From: Ottowia flava
GTDB taxonomy: Bacteria > Pseudomonadota > Gammaproteobacteria > Burkholderiales > Burkholderiaceae_C
DNA length: 64,000 nucleotides
Direction: 5' to 3'
NCBI RefSeq assembly: GCF_008017535.1
Contig: NZ_VRUA01000014.1
Coordinates: forward strand, 1-64,000
Below the pieces are notes generated by a model. The model worked only from the letters and a program-made list of their open reading frames with translations. It ran no database searches and was not told the DNA's origin. Every line of letters starts with the position of its first letter. The stretch's first letter is position 1. A program made the position numbers and the translations under genes. This document shows positions 33,864 to 43,760 of this stretch, piece by piece.

Positions 33864-36392
33864 TCACGGGCGCCGGCGCCCCGTGCCTGGCTTGCCGCCA
33901 CCCGGCTTGCGCGCGACGCCCGCGCGCGGCGGCAGGCCGGTGTGCTGCGACAGCATTTGGCCGGGCGCCGGTTGCGGGGTGCGAAAGCGCACGTCTTCGG
34001 TCGGCTCGCGCGCGGCCTGTTCGGCGGCACGCAGGGCGCCTGCGCCCATCGGCTTTTTCGACTTGCTTTGCGCGTGCGCCTTGCCTTGTGAAGGCTGCAG
34101 GCTGCGCCCGGCCTGTCCGGTGCCTTGGGTGCTGTTCTTGCGCCGCGCGGACTGATAGTCACCGTCGACCAGCGGCTGGAAGCTGGGGATCAGGTGCTGC
34201 TTGCCGTTGCCGATCAGATCGGCGCGGCCCATGTCCTTCAGCGCCTGGCGCAGCAGCGGCCAGTTGTTGGGGTCGTGGTAGCGCAGGAAAGCCTTGTGCA
34301 GGCGGCGCAGCCGGTCGCCCTTGGGCGTGTCGACCTTCTCGGCGCGCTCGTCGCGGTGGATGCCCTTGAGCGTGTTCAGCCCCGTGTGGTACATGGTCGT
34401 GGCGGTGGCCATGGGGCTGGGGTAGAAGGCCTGGACCTGGTCGGCGCGGAAACCGTTGCGCTTGAGCCAGAGCGCCAGGTTCATCATGTCTTCTACGGTG
34501 GTGCCGGGGTGCGCGGCGATGAAGTACGGGATCAAAAACTGCTTCTTGCCCGCTTCGGCGCTGAACTTCTCAAACAGCTGCTTGAAGCGGTCGTAGCTGC
34601 CGATGCCCGGCTTCATCATCTTGGACAGCGGGCCCTCTTCGGTGTGCTCGGGCGCGATCTTCAGGTAGCCGCCGACGTGGTGCTGCACCAGCTCCTTCAC
34701 GTAGGCCGGGCTTTGCACCGCCAGGTCGTAGCGCAGGCCGGAGCCGATCAGCACCTTCTTCACGCCCTTCAACTGCCGCACGCGCTTGTAGATGCGGATC
34801 AGCGGGTCGTGGTTGGTGGTCAGGTTCTGGCAGATGCCGGGGAAGACGCAGCTGGGCTTGCGGCAGGCGGCTTCGATCTGCGGCGTCTTGCAGCCCAGCC
34901 GGTACATGTTGGCCGTGGGGCCGCCCAGGTCGCTGACGACGCCGGTGAAGCCCTGCACCTTGTCGCGCATGTCTTCGACCTCGCGCACGATGGAGTCTTC
35001 GCTGCGGCTCTGGATGATGCGGCCTTCGTGCTCGGTGATGGAGCAGAAGGTGCAGCCGCCAAAGCAGCCGCGCATGATGTTCACGCTAAAACGGATCATC
35101 TCCCACGCCGGGATCTTGGTCGCGCCGTCGTGGCGGCCGCGCTCGTCCGCGTACTGCGGGTGCGGGCTGCGGGCGTAGGGCAGACCAAAGACTTCGTCCA
35201 TCTCGGCCGTGGTGAGCGGGATGGGTGGCGGGTTGATCCAGACGTCGCGCGCCGTTGCGCCTTCACCGTGCGCCTGCACCAGCGCGCGGGCGTTGCCGGG
35301 GTTGGTTTCGAGGTGCAGCACGCGGTTGGCGTGGGCGTAGAGCACGGGGTCGCGCTTGACCTGCTCGTAGCTGGGCAGTCGGACCACGGTGCGCTCGCGC
35401 GGCGCGCGTGCGACGGGGGTGCGCTGCAGCGCGGGGTTGGGCACGAAGCGCAGGGGTTGCGCCTCGGCTTTCAAGTCTTTTTTACCTTCAGCCCTACTGC
35501 CATCTGCGCGACCAGCTACTGTATTTGTAGCGAGCTGCGCGTCGCCACTGGTTTCGCGCGCGCAGCTTTCGCCCTGCGCAGCCGCCTGTTCGCCCGTGGT
35601 CAGGTAGGGGTTGATGTGCGCTTCCACGCGGCCGGGCTGATCGACCTCGCTGGAATCGATTTCGTACCAGCCGGCTTCGGACGCGCGGCGCACGAAGGCC
35701 GTGCCGCGCACGTCGGTGATCTGCTCGACCGGTTCGCGCCGCGCCAGGCGGTGCGCCACTTCGACCAGCGCGCGTTCGGCGTTGCCGTACAGCAGGATGT
35801 CGCACTTGCTGTCGACCACGATGGAGCGGCGCACCTTGTCGCTCCAGTAGTCGTAGTGGGCGATGCGGCGCAGGCTGCCTTCGATGCCGCCCAGGACGAT
35901 GGGCACGTCCTTGTAGGCCTCGCGGCAGCGCTGGCTGTAGACGATGGCGGCGCGGTCGGGCCGCTTGCCGCCGACGTCGCCGGGGGTGTAGGCGTCGTCG
36001 CTGCGGATCTTCCGGTCGGCCGTGTACCGGTTGATCATCGAATCCATGTTGCCGGCCGTCACGCCCCAGAACAGGTTGGGCTGGCCGAGGGCCTTGAAGG
36101 GCTCGGCGCTCTGCCAGTCGGGCTGCGCGATGATGCCCACGCGAAAGCCCTGCGCCTCCAGCACGCGGCCGATCACGGCCATGCCGAAGCTGGGGTGGTC
36201 GACATAGGCGTCGCCCGTGACCAGAATCACGTCGCACGAATCCCAGCCGAGCGCATCCATCTCGGCCCGGCTCATGGGCAGAAACGGGGCGGTGCCGAAG
36301 CGTTTGGCCCAGTACGGCTTGTAGCTGGCCAGCGGCTTGGCGGCGCGCGGGAAGAAGGAAACGTCCTGAAAACGTTCGACGGGGGCGTTCAT
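33864..36392 (-). CDS. ygiQ: YgiQ family radical SAM protein
   Basis: An 842-residue radical SAM protein of the YgiQ group. The N-terminal B12-binding-like part (residues 1-250) includes [15 protein letters not shown]. The 4Fe-4S motif CFGGCTFC is at Cys443, Cys447 and Cys450. The C-terminus is basic, disordered and lysine/arginine rich. Residues ~290-306 (around [17 protein letters not shown]) come from a family-1 repeat in a linker that is shorter in relatives. The start [15 protein letters not shown] at 36392 is chosen over one 10 codons upstream. Function unknown. Confidence 0.93.
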   Translation of the reverse strand: MNAPVERFQDVSFFPRAAKPLASYKPYWAKRFGTAPFLPMSRAEMDALGWDSCDVILVTGDAYVDHPSFGMAVIGRVLEAQGFRVGIIAQPDWQSAEPFKALGQPNLFWGVTAGNMDSMINRYTADRKIRSDDAYTPGDVGGKRPDRAAIVYSQRCREAYKDVPIVLGGIEGSLRRIAHYDYWSDKVRRSIVVDSKCDILLYGNAERALVEVAHRLARREPVEQITDVRGTAFVRRASEAGWYEIDSSEVDQPGRVEAHINPYLTTGEQAAAQGESCARETSGDAQLATNTVAGRADGSRAEGKKDLKAEAQPLRFVPNPALQRTPVARAPRERTVVRLPSYEQVKRDPVLYAHANRVLHLETNPGNARALVQAHGEGATARDVWINPPPIPLTTAEMDEVFGLPYARSPHPQYADERGRHDGATKIPAWEMIRFSVNIMRGCFGGCTFCSITEHEGRIIQSRSEDSIVREVEDMRDKVQGFTGVVSDLGGPTANMYRLGCKTPQIEAACRKPSCVFPGICQNLTTNHDPLIRIYKRVRQLKGVKKVLIGSGLRYDLAVQSPAYVKELVQHHVGGYLKIAPEHTEEGPLSKMMKPGIGSYDRFKQLFEKFSAEAGKKQFLIPYFIAAHPGTTVEDMMNLALWLKRNGFRADQVQAFYPSPMATATTMYHTGLNTLKGIHRDERAEKVDTPKGDRLRRLHKAFLRYHDPNNWPLLRQALKDMGRADLIGNGKQHLIPSFQPLVDGDYQSARRKNSTQGTGQAGRSLQPSQGKAHAQSKSKKPMGAGALRAAEQAAREPTEDVRFRTPQPAPGQMLSQHTGLPPRAGVARKPGGGKPGTGRRRP
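35477..35525 (-). repeat. Family-1 repeat inside ygiQ, copy 9
   Basis: On the coding strand, CAGTAGCTGGTCGCGCAGAT followed by GGCAGTAGGGCTGAAGG and an A-run. It keeps the ygiQ frame open and encodes a polar insertion before the conserved VRLPSYEQV region. Confidence 0.7.
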
Positions 36393-36560
36393 GGGGTGAC
36401 CTGCGGCAGCGTCGGGCCGCAACGGCGCCGGACCACAGCCGACGCACAGGCAAAGCGGGGAAAGTCCGCTATTTTAAGCAATGGCGACGTTTTCTGCCTG
36501 ACAGGCTGCGCAAACACTTATGACCAGCCCAACGCAGCTTGGCGCCCCCAGGCGCTGTGC

Positions 36561-37133
36561 TCAGCGCTGCTCGATCAGCTGGCCGCGCACTTCGCCCTCG
36601 GGGTAGCGCGCCGTGGTCAGGTTGACGTACCACTGGCCGGCCAGCAGGTCGGACCGTTGCTTGGGCGTCAGCATCGCGCGGCCCTCCGAAGGGCTGAGCA
36701 CCGAACGGCCCAGGGAAACCACCGGCGCAGCGACTTCGTCGCTCATTCCGGGGCTGTGGAAGCTGCCCAGGCGCACCGGACCGCTGAGGCCGGAGAAGCT
36801 CAGCTTCCACTGCAGGAGGCCGGTCTTGCGGTTGAGCACCGCCACCAGTTCACCCTGGGCCGGGCTATCGGTGCGCGGCACGGCACTGTGGCCATTGAGC
36901 ACCGCGCGGAAAGCCGCCACCTCGGGCTGGCGCGACGGCGTCGTCGGCGGTGGCGGCAGGGTGATCACCGGCGGCGCGGGCTGCATCACCGGCGTGCTGG
37001 AACAGGCGGACAGCAACGCAGCCACACCAAGCGGCAGCCAGACACGGCGACGGCTCAGGCCGGTGTTGTGCGCAGCCAAGCGGCCGGTGCACGCCGATGA
37101 ACGAGGGGAAGCAGAAGGGGCCGTCTCTAACAT
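36561..37133 (-). CDS. CHRD domain lipoprotein
   Basis: A 190-residue secreted lipoprotein. A signal sequence with a twin-Arg start (SRRRVWLPLGVAALLSACSS) ends in a LSAC lipobox, followed by a Pro/Thr-rich spacer. The CHRD domain is recognisable from FRAVLNGHSAVPRTDSPAQG, WKLSFSGLSG, FHSPG and the C-terminal WYVNLTTARYPEGEVRGQL. The start is uncertain: ATG 37133 or 37145. It is next to a second CHRD lipoprotein gene (37226), in the same direction; function unknown. Confidence 0.8.
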   Translation of the reverse strand: MLETAPSASPRSSACTGRLAAHNTGLSRRRVWLPLGVAALLSACSSTPVMQPAPPVITLPPPPTTPSRQPEVAAFRAVLNGHSAVPRTDSPAQGELVAVLNRKTGLLQWKLSFSGLSGPVRLGSFHSPGMSDEVAAPVVSLGRSVLSPSEGRAMLTPKQRSDLLAGQWYVNLTTARYPEGEVRGQLIEQR

Positions 37134-37225
37134 GCATGCAACCATAGCATCCGCAGCGCCGAATTCCAGAGTGCCGACCCGCATTTACAGGCCGATACGC
37201 TGACGATCAGCAGGCGCACCGGCAC

Positions 37226-37870
37226 TCAATGGACCACGTGCAACTGACCACGCAACTCGCCGCCAGGGTTGGCGGTGGTTTGGACGTTCAGGTACCAGCG
37301 CCCGCCCATGAGGTCGACCGCCTGTTCAGGCGTCAGGGTGGCGCGGCCCTCATATTTAGGACCGAACGGGCCTGGCCATACCAGCGTTGCAGGGCCATTT
37401 TGCCCTTGGTCGGCCGGGCCGTGGAACTGGGCGCCTGTGATGGCGCCCGACAGGCCAGACCACGAAGCCTTCCAACGGAACAGGCGCGTGTTGGCGTCGT
37501 AGATGGCGTCCAACTGCCCCGTGCCGCTGCTGCGAGCAGGCGGCAGCGTGTTGGCGGCGTCCAGGCGGGTGCTCAGAGTGACGACGCTGGCCTGGGGATC
37601 GATAGGTGCCGGGGGCACGGCGCCGGGTACGCCAACGGGCGGCGTCCCGATGGGCGGCAAAGCCTGGGGCATCGGTTGCACGGGCGGTACAGCACTCGGC
37701 TGAGCCACCGGGGGCATCGGCGCCTGCGCGGGGGGCGTTGTCTGCGGCATGCGTACGGGCGGCGGGTTGTAGCGCGGGCCCAGATCCACCGAGGCGCAGC
37801 CACCGACAAGCACCGCCAGGGCCAGCAAGACCAGCGTGGAACGTGAAGATGGGAAAGTGAAGGTGGACAT
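37226..37870 (-). CDS. CHRD domain lipoprotein with Pro-rich spacer
   Basis: A 214-residue lipoprotein: the signal ends at VGGCAS, then a ~75-residue Pro-rich spacer likely crosses the cell wall layer. The CHRD domain (residues ~95-214) ends WYLNVQTTANPGGELRGQL, closely matching its downstream neighbour. The two are diverged tandem paralogues separated by ~90 bp. CHRD domains were first noted in chordin; bacterial roles are unknown. Confidence 0.85.
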   Translation of the reverse strand: MSTFTFPSSRSTLVLLALAVLVGGCASVDLGPRYNPPPVRMPQTTPPAQAPMPPVAQPSAVPPVQPMPQALPPIGTPPVGVPGAVPPAPIDPQASVVTLSTRLDAANTLPPARSSGTGQLDAIYDANTRLFRWKASWSGLSGAITGAQFHGPADQGQNGPATLVWPGPFGPKYEGRATLTPEQAVDLMGGRWYLNVQTTANPGGELRGQLHVVH

Positions 37871-38059
37871 GGCTCAACTCCAGGACGGGCAAATCGCGTT
37901 CAAGCGTGGGATCCGCTTCATTGTTTTAGGGGCCGGCACCGCAGCAAGGCAGATGGTAGCCAGCCGTCTGGCGGGCGATTGTAGGCAATCGTCGCCGATC
38001 GCCGCAGCGGCCGGCCGGCGCCGGCACGGCCTCCAGTTCGAACCCTGCCCAGCAATTGG

Positions 38060-38521
38060 CTAGGTCAGTTCCGCCGTGAGGACGGCCACCACCACAGTCT
38101 GGTCTGCACCATCGCGCTCGCGCGATCGCAGCCACCAGATCGCGCCCTTCTTGATGGCGCACTCGCCGCCTGGCAGTCCCAAGAGCTGCGCCGCCACCTG
38201 ACCCAGGGTGGGCTGGTGGCCCACCACCAACACCGGCGCCTTGGACAGGGGCCAGCCAGCCAGCTGCAGGACCTGATCGGCGCTGGCCCCCGGTCGCAAC
38301 TCGTCCAGCGACTTATAGCGCCGGCCCAGCGCGCGGGCGGTTTCGTCGGTGCGTCGCGCCGAACTGCTGAGAATGCGCGTGCCGTCGGGCAGCTGGCGAT
38401 CCAGCCAGGCGGCCATGCGGGCCGCCTGCTTTTCGCCGCGGCGTGTGAGTGACCGCTCCAGGTCGGTCATGACCCCTTCCGGTTCTTGCGCTTCGGCGTG
38501 GCGCCACAAGATCAGATCCAT
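38060..38521 (-). CDS. sixA: Phosphohistidine phosphatase SixA
   Basis: A 153-residue histidine phosphatase with the phospho-acceptor motif LWRHAEAQ (His8), the second Arg in SSARRTDETA and the catalytic His in VVGHQPTLG. SixA removes phosphate from histidine on phosphotransferase proteins such as the PTS-Ntr HPr homologue. It overlaps the ppk1 3' end by 10 nt, so it is co-transcribed with ppk1. This pairing is common in Burkholderiales. Confidence 0.92.
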   Translation of the reverse strand: MDLILWRHAEAQEPEGVMTDLERSLTRRGEKQAARMAAWLDRQLPDGTRILSSSARRTDETARALGRRYKSLDELRPGASADQVLQLAGWPLSKAPVLVVGHQPTLGQVAAQLLGLPGGECAIKKGAIWWLRSRERDGADQTVVVAVLTAELT

Positions 38522-40593
38522 TCCTCCTCCTGCGGGCCCTTGGCCCCATACCGTGCCATCAGGGCTTGCTGGGCCGAATGCCCAGGCTCGCCCCCCGGCG
38601 GCACAACGCTCCGGTACTCGCCGCCCGGTCCTTGGATCCAGGCATCACATGCATCGTGCAGGTAAGCCACCAGGCATTCATCGACGATGCGCTGGCGCAG
38701 TGCCGGGTCGGTCACCTGCCACGCCGTTTCCACGCGCCGCAGCATGTTGCGGTTCATCCAGTCGGCCGAAGACAGCCACAGTTCTTCATGGGCGCCGGTG
38801 CGGAAATAGAACACCCGTGAGTGCTCCAGGAACCGTCCGATGATGCTGCGCACGCGAATGTTCTCAGTGAGCTGACCGGGCAGCATGCAAGCGCCGCGCA
38901 CGATCAGGTCGATCTTCGCGCCCGCGTCGCCGGCACGCAGCAGCGCTTCGATCAGCGGCTGATCGGTCAATGCGTTCATCTTGGCGACCACACGGCCGCC
39001 ACGCCCGCGCCGCGCCGCCAGGCCCACCGCCTCGATCTTGGCCAGCATCTGCTTATGCAGCGTGAATGGCGCCAGCAGCATGCGCTGCATGCGCGGCAGC
39101 CGGCTGTGGCTGGCCAGGTGCACAAAGAGCTGGTCCATGTCGGCGGTGAGCCGCGCGTCCGCCGTCAGGTAGCTGATGTCCGTGTACAGCGCCGCCGTGC
39201 GGGGGTTGTAGTTGCCCGTGGACAGGTGGCCATAGCGCCGCAGCTGGCGGCCTTCGCGGCGCGTGATCAGCAGCATCTTGGCGTGCGTCTTGAGTCCGAC
39301 CACGCCGTAGACCACCTGCGCACCTGCCTGCTCCAGACGCTCCGCCCAGTTGATGTTGGCTTCCTCGTCGAAGCGCGCCTTCAGCTCGACCACGGCCGTC
39401 ACTTCCTTGCCGCGGCGCTGCGCCTCGATCAGCAGATCCATCATCCGGCTGTCGTTGCCGGTGCGGTAGATGGTCTGCTTGATGGCCAGCACCTTCGGGT
39501 CGTGCACCGCTTCGCGCAGGAAATCGATCACACCGTCGAAGCTTTCAAAAGGCAGGTGGCTCAGCACATCGCCCTGCTTCAGCCGCTCCATCACCGACTG
39601 GCCCCTGCGCAATTGGACCGGGTAGCTCGCGACATAGGGCTTGAACTGCAGGTCCTGCCGGTCCGCCAGCTGGATCAACTGCTGCAGCCGCACCAGGTTG
39701 ACCGGGCCCTGCACTCGGAACAGAGCCTCCGGCGGCAGATGGAATTGCTTCAGCAACAAGCCCGACAGCGCTTCCGTGCACGCGGACGACACCTCGACCC
39801 GCACCGCCTCGCCGTAGTGGCGCTGGTGCAGGCCCTGGCGCAGGGCGGTGCGCAGGTTTTTGACCTCCTCCTCGTCCACCGACAGGTCGGAATGCCGGGT
39901 CACGCGAAAGTGTGAAAACGCACCCACTTCGCGGCCCGGAAACAGGTCGGCCAGGTTGCCGCGGATCACGCTGGACAGCATGACGAACAACGTTTCGCCC
40001 CCGGCGACCCGGTCGGGCATGCGCAACACGCGCGGCAGCACCCGCGGCACCTTCACGATCGCAATGTCGTTGGTGCGTCCGAACGCGTCCTTGCCCTTGA
40101 GTTGGACGATGAAGTTCAGCGACTTGTTGGCCACCTGCGGGAACGGGTGCGCCGGATCCAGCGCCACCGGCACCAGCAGCGGCTTGACTTCGCGCAGAAA
40201 CAGCTGGCGCACCCAGCGCCGCTGCGCCTCGGTGCGGTCAAGGTGCGACACGATTCGCATGCCCTGCGCGCCCATCGCCGGTAGCAGCGCTTCGTTGAAG
40301 ATCTGGTACTGCCGCGCCACCAGCGCATGGGCATCCGCCAGTGTTGGCTGCAGGCGCCCATTCGCTTCAGTGCCGGATCGCCACGCCGTGATGTGCGGGT
40401 CGGCTCGCACCTCAAAGAACTCGTCCAGGTTGGACGACACGATGCACAGGTAGCGCAGCCGCTCCAGCAAGGGCACGTCCGCCCGCTCGGCCCAGTGCAG
40501 CACGCGGTGGTTGAAAGCGAGGATGCTGGCGTCGCGGTCCAGCAGGGGATACTTTTCGAGGATCGGCTGCGGCACGGGGCGACGGGACGGCAT
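38512..40593 (-). CDS. ppk1: Polyphosphate kinase 1
   Basis: A 693-residue enzyme that builds polyphosphate from ATP. The N domain has ASILAFNHRVLHWAE and SSNLDEFFEVR. The catalytic PLD-like domains include HLSTGNYNPRTAALYTDIS, RGACMLPGQ and LEHSRVFYF, which contain the two catalytic His positions. It is followed by sixA (10-nt overlap) and lies 31 bp after the GT4 gene on the same strand. Placement downstream of a PhoB-box-like site suggests induction by low phosphate. Confidence 0.96.
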   Translation of the reverse strand: MPSRRPVPQPILEKYPLLDRDASILAFNHRVLHWAERADVPLLERLRYLCIVSSNLDEFFEVRADPHITAWRSGTEANGRLQPTLADAHALVARQYQIFNEALLPAMGAQGMRIVSHLDRTEAQRRWVRQLFLREVKPLLVPVALDPAHPFPQVANKSLNFIVQLKGKDAFGRTNDIAIVKVPRVLPRVLRMPDRVAGGETLFVMLSSVIRGNLADLFPGREVGAFSHFRVTRHSDLSVDEEEVKNLRTALRQGLHQRHYGEAVRVEVSSACTEALSGLLLKQFHLPPEALFRVQGPVNLVRLQQLIQLADRQDLQFKPYVASYPVQLRRGQSVMERLKQGDVLSHLPFESFDGVIDFLREAVHDPKVLAIKQTIYRTGNDSRMMDLLIEAQRRGKEVTAVVELKARFDEEANINWAERLEQAGAQVVYGVVGLKTHAKMLLITRREGRQLRRYGHLSTGNYNPRTAALYTDISYLTADARLTADMDQLFVHLASHSRLPRMQRMLLAPFTLHKQMLAKIEAVGLAARRGRGGRVVAKMNALTDQPLIEALLRAGDAGAKIDLIVRGACMLPGQLTENIRVRSIIGRFLEHSRVFYFRTGAHEELWLSSADWMNRNMLRRVETAWQVTDPALRQRIVDECLVAYLHDACDAWIQGPGGEYRSVVPPGGEPGHSAQQALMARYGAKGPQEEEWI

Positions 40594-40624
40594 GTCAGCA
40601 CTTCAAAAGTGGGAGCACGCCAGC

Positions 40625-41695
40625 TTACCTCAATGCGCTTGTGCGGCCAATTCTGGGCTGCTCTGCATGGTTTTTTGCAGGCACCAGAAAGCCGCGAAAG
40701 AGTTCCGTTGCAGCGTCCCAGCCAAAGCGCTCGGCATGGGCCCGTGCGGCATGACGCTCGATGCGCAACGCGGCCTCGACAGCCTGCCCCAGGTCCGCGT
40801 GCATCGCGCCGCCCAACGGTTGGCCTGCGGGCGCGCGCAGGACTTCGAGCGGACCGTCGACCGGAAAGGCCGCCACGGGCGTGCCCGCCGCCATGGCCTC
40901 CAGCATCACCAAGCCGAATGTGTCGGCCCGGCTCGGAAAGACGAACACGTCCGCGCTGGCGTACACGCGCGCCAACTCGTCGCGTGGCAGCACGCCGAGC
41001 CAGCGCACCTCCGGGTGGCGCGCGCGCAGCTTCTGCTCGACCGGGCCGACGCCGCACACCACCTTGGTGCCAGGCGCGTCCAAGGCCAGAAAGGCCTCGA
41101 TGTTCTTCTCGTAAGACACCCGCCCGACGAACAGTTGCACCGGTCGCACCAACTCGCCCAGCGCCGGGTAGGCCGATGGCCAAGCGCTGAAGCCGAACAG
41201 CGACGTGTCCACCCCGTGGGTCCAGCGCCGCAGGTTGCGGAAGTGGCGCTCCGCCAACATGTCGGCCACGCCGTCCGTGGGCACCATCACGCCCGCAGAG
41301 GGCGCATGGAAATGCCGGAACAGCGCGTAGCCCCAACCGAGCGGCACGTGCGCCGCCGCGTTCAGGATCTCGGGAAACTTGGTGTGAAACGCGGTGGTGA
41401 ACGCCCAGCCACGCCGCAGGCAGTGCCGCCGCGCCGCCCAGCCCAGCGGCCCTTCGGTGGCGATGTGGACCGCGTCGGCTTGCAGGCTGTCGAGTTGCGC
41501 CGCCAACGCGCGCCCTGGCCGCACCGCCAGGTCGATGCCCGCGTAGCCGGGGCAAGGCCGGGTCTTGAAGCGGTACGGGTGGATCACCTCCACCTCGTCG
41601 CCGCGCCGCTGCAGGGCCGCCACCAGCTCGACCAGCGTGGTGACGACACCGTTGACCTGCGGCGCCCAGGCGTCGGTGACCAAGGCCAGCTTCAT
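40625..41695 (-). CDS. GT4 family glycosyltransferase, probable glycolipid synthase (Agt-like)
   Basis: A 356-residue GT-B enzyme. The acceptor domain starts MKLALVTDAWAPQVNGVVTT, and the nucleotide-sugar domain has LFVGRVSYEKNIEAFL and the E-x7-E motif in PSRADTFGLVMLEAMAAGTP. This start is typical of the SqdX/MgtA branch that transfers sugar to diacylglycerol. It overlaps the PlcP-like gene by 4 nt. The PlcP-Agt pair is known from bacteria that swap phospholipids for glycolipids under phosphate limitation; I infer the same here. Confidence 0.85.
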   Translation of the reverse strand: MKLALVTDAWAPQVNGVVTTLVELVAALQRRGDEVEVIHPYRFKTRPCPGYAGIDLAVRPGRALAAQLDSLQADAVHIATEGPLGWAARRHCLRRGWAFTTAFHTKFPEILNAAAHVPLGWGYALFRHFHAPSAGVMVPTDGVADMLAERHFRNLRRWTHGVDTSLFGFSAWPSAYPALGELVRPVQLFVGRVSYEKNIEAFLALDAPGTKVVCGVGPVEQKLRARHPEVRWLGVLPRDELARVYASADVFVFPSRADTFGLVMLEAMAAGTPVAAFPVDGPLEVLRAPAGQPLGGAMHADLGQAVEAALRIERHAARAHAERFGWDAATELFRGFLVPAKNHAEQPRIGRTSALR

Positions 41696-42480
41696 GCCTC
41701 GGCCACCGCCGGCTTGCGCTGCGCAGCCTCCCCTTGCGTCCCCTGCCAGAACAGCAATTCCAGCCGACCGTCGTGGTGCTCCACGAGCGCGCTGCGGCTT
41801 TCCACCCAATCCCCATCGTTGCAGTACAGCGTGCCTTCGATCTCGCGGATCTCGGCGTGGTGGATGTGGCCACAGACCACGCCCTGGTGGCCGCGCCGGC
41901 GCGCCTCGGCCGCGACGGCGCTTTCAAAGTCGCTGACGTAGTTCACGGCCTTCTTGACCTTGTGCTTCAAGTAAGCGGACAGCGACCAGTAAGGCAACCC
42001 AAGGCGGGCCCGCAGGCTGTTGATGTGGCGATTGAGCTTGAGCGTGAACTCGTAGGCGTGGTCGCCCACATAGGCCAGCCACTTGGCACACTGGATCACG
42101 CCATCGAAATAGTCGCCGTGCGTGATCCACAGCCGCCGGCCGTCCGCGGTGGTGTGCACCGCGTCCTCGACCACCTCGATGCCTCCGAAGTTGTTGCCAA
42201 CGAAACCGCGCGCAAACTCGTCGTGGTTGCCGGGCACGAAGACCACGCGGCACCCCTTGCGCGCCTGGCGCAGCAGCTTCTGCACCACGTCGTTGTGCGC
42301 CTGCGGCCAGTACCAGCGGCGGCGCAACTGCCAGCCGTCGATGATGTCACCAATCAGGTACAGCGACTCGGCCTGGTGCTCGCGCAGAAAGTCCAGCAGC
42401 GGCCCCGCCTGACAGCCTGGCGTGCCCAGGTGGATGTCGGATATGAAAATGGCGCGGAACCGGGGTCGGTCGCGCGCCAT
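41692..42480 (-). CDS. Metallophosphoesterase, PlcP-like phospholipase C (or LpxH-related)
   Basis: A 262-residue calcineurin-like phosphoesterase. All metal motifs are present: SDIHLG, GDIIDGW, GNHDEF, HGDYFD and GHIHH. The body (RRWYWPQAHNDVVQKLLRQA, YWSLSAYLKHKVKKAVNYV) resembles PlcP of alphaproteobacteria, which removes phospholipid head groups in phosphate starvation, more than classic LpxH. Start 42480 (MARDRPRFRAIFISDIHLG) is used; the open frame further upstream covers repeat DNA. Coupling to the glycosyltransferase supports a lipid role. Confidence 0.85.
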   Translation of the reverse strand: MARDRPRFRAIFISDIHLGTPGCQAGPLLDFLREHQAESLYLIGDIIDGWQLRRRWYWPQAHNDVVQKLLRQARKGCRVVFVPGNHDEFARGFVGNNFGGIEVVEDAVHTTADGRRLWITHGDYFDGVIQCAKWLAYVGDHAYEFTLKLNRHINSLRARLGLPYWSLSAYLKHKVKKAVNYVSDFESAVAAEARRRGHQGVVCGHIHHAEIREIEGTLYCNDGDWVESRSALVEHHDGRLELLFWQGTQGEAAQRKPAVAEA

Positions 42481-42831
42481 GTCGGCTACGGGCTCGGGGC
42501 CTCCGCCCCCGCCCTCCGGCGCCAGCCCGTCTTCCCGCAAGTCTTGCGTAGCCACCCGCGCCAACCAGCCCGCTGACGCCACCGATCGAGCGGCCGCGGA
42601 GCAGGCCATCTCAGCGAACGCCGTCGCCGCACCTGCGGCGGCGACTGGCGTCGTCTTCCCTCCCGCAGCGCGCAGCGCGAAGAGTGGGGAGGGAAGCCGC
42701 GTCAGCGGCTCAGAGGGGTGGCGCACCTGCTCAGCGAACGCCGTGCTCGGACCTGCGCCGAGCACTGGCGTTGTCCCCCCTCCCGCAGAGAGAGGGGGGA
42801 AGGCGCGCAGCGACTCAGGGGGGTGTCCCAA
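42481..42831. other. Repeat-filled spacer between olsB-like and plcP-like genes
   Basis: About 350 bp with no gene on either strand that I support, although the frame upstream of plcP stays open. It is mostly made of the two tandem family-3 units at 42611-42830. Confidence 0.6.
42611..42830. repeat. Family-3 tandem repeat, two 120-bp units with conserved hairpin
   Basis: Two units begin CTCAGCGAACGCCGT, 120 bp apart. Each holds a hairpin: GTCGCCGC/GCGGCGAC (42623-42645) and GTGCTCGG/CCGAGCAC (42743-42765), both with loop ACCTGCG. The stems differ at four positions and each change is compensated. A second GC-rich part (CCCTCCCGCAG then a GGGGAGGG-type arm) follows in both. Confidence 0.85.
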
Positions 42832-43683
42832 TCACTCCCCCAAAAAATGCTTGCGGTAGCGCGCCGGCAGGTCGCCCAGGCGCATCAGCATCGGCAAATC
42901 GGCCGAGTTGAAGTCCGGATCCCATGCCGGTGGGCCCAGCACCTTGGAGCCCAGGCGCAGGTAGCCCTTGATCAGTGCGGGCGGCTCCACCGACAGTTGG
43001 TCGTTCAGCTGTTCCACCGGCAGCGGCAGGCGCGGGCGCACGTGAAATTCAATCGGCGCCATGTGGTTCTGGCTGACCTGGCGCCAAATGCTGGACGCCA
43101 CGTCGCCGCTGACGATGCCGTTGTGCAGCATCGGAATGCTGGCGCAGCCGATCATCGTGTCCAGGCCGTTGCGCACCATGAATTCGCCGAGCGCCGTCCA
43201 CAACGCCATGATCACGCCACCATGGCGGTGCTCGGCGTGCACGCAGCTGCGGCCCAGCTCCAGCATGCGGCTGCGCAAGGCGCGCAGGCGGGTCAGGTCG
43301 AACTCGGTGTCGCTGTAGGTGCCACCCACGCGGCGCGCCTGCGCCGGGGTCAGCACGCGGTAGGTGCCGATGACCTCACCGCTGGCAGCGTCGCGCACCA
43401 GCAGGTGTTCGCAGTAGTCGTCGAACAGGTCGACGTCGTGGCCGGGGACCGCCGTCGTCAGCCGCGCGCCCATCTCGCCGGCAAACACCTGGTAGCGCAG
43501 GCGCTGCGCGGCCCTCACTTCGTCCTGGTGCCGCGCCCAGGCCACCTGGATCTCGCCGCCGAGGCCCGCCGCACCCCGGCCAGAAGGCGTGTCGCTGCCG
43601 CGTGGATGAACAGACCCCCGTGGCAGCTGAACCGGCGGGCTCAGCTGCGACAACGCAAAAGTGGGCGTGGGCAGTTCTTTCAT
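42832..43683 (-). CDS. GNAT acyltransferase, OlsB-like (ornithine N-acyltransferase)
   Basis: A 283-residue GNAT-fold protein of the OlsB/hemolysin-like type. Residues ~40-160 have the acyl-homoserine-lactone-synthase-like pattern (AWARHQDEVRAAQRLRYQVF, GTYRVLTPAQA, ELGRSCVHAEHRHGGVIMAL). OlsB transfers 3-hydroxyacyl chains to ornithine, the first step to phosphate-free ornithine lipids. No OlsA is in the window. GAGG precedes the ATG. A PhoB-box-like sequence lies 78 bp upstream, and the plcP/GT4/ppk1/sixA genes follow on the same strand. Confidence 0.85.
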   Translation of the reverse strand: MKELPTPTFALSQLSPPVQLPRGSVHPRGSDTPSGRGAAGLGGEIQVAWARHQDEVRAAQRLRYQVFAGEMGARLTTAVPGHDVDLFDDYCEHLLVRDAASGEVIGTYRVLTPAQARRVGGTYSDTEFDLTRLRALRSRMLELGRSCVHAEHRHGGVIMALWTALGEFMVRNGLDTMIGCASIPMLHNGIVSGDVASSIWRQVSQNHMAPIEFHVRPRLPLPVEQLNDQLSVEPPALIKGYLRLGSKVLGPPAWDPDFNSADLPMLMRLGDLPARYRKHFLGE

Positions 43684-43760
43684 GGGGCCAGTCCTCGTCG
43701 TATGTCCGCTTTTCTGAGGGCCATCGTGCGGGCTGGGCGTGACGTGTTCGTGTCGATACC

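Noticed and set aside
34125-37100. 991-codon open frame on the plus strand
   Set aside because: It is antisense to ygiQ, whose radical SAM motif and family length are clear; its own translation has no recognisable domain.
42481-42831. 117-codon N-terminal extension of the PlcP-like protein
   Set aside because: The frame is open but covers the tandem hairpin repeats, and the protein without it starts exactly where relatives start.
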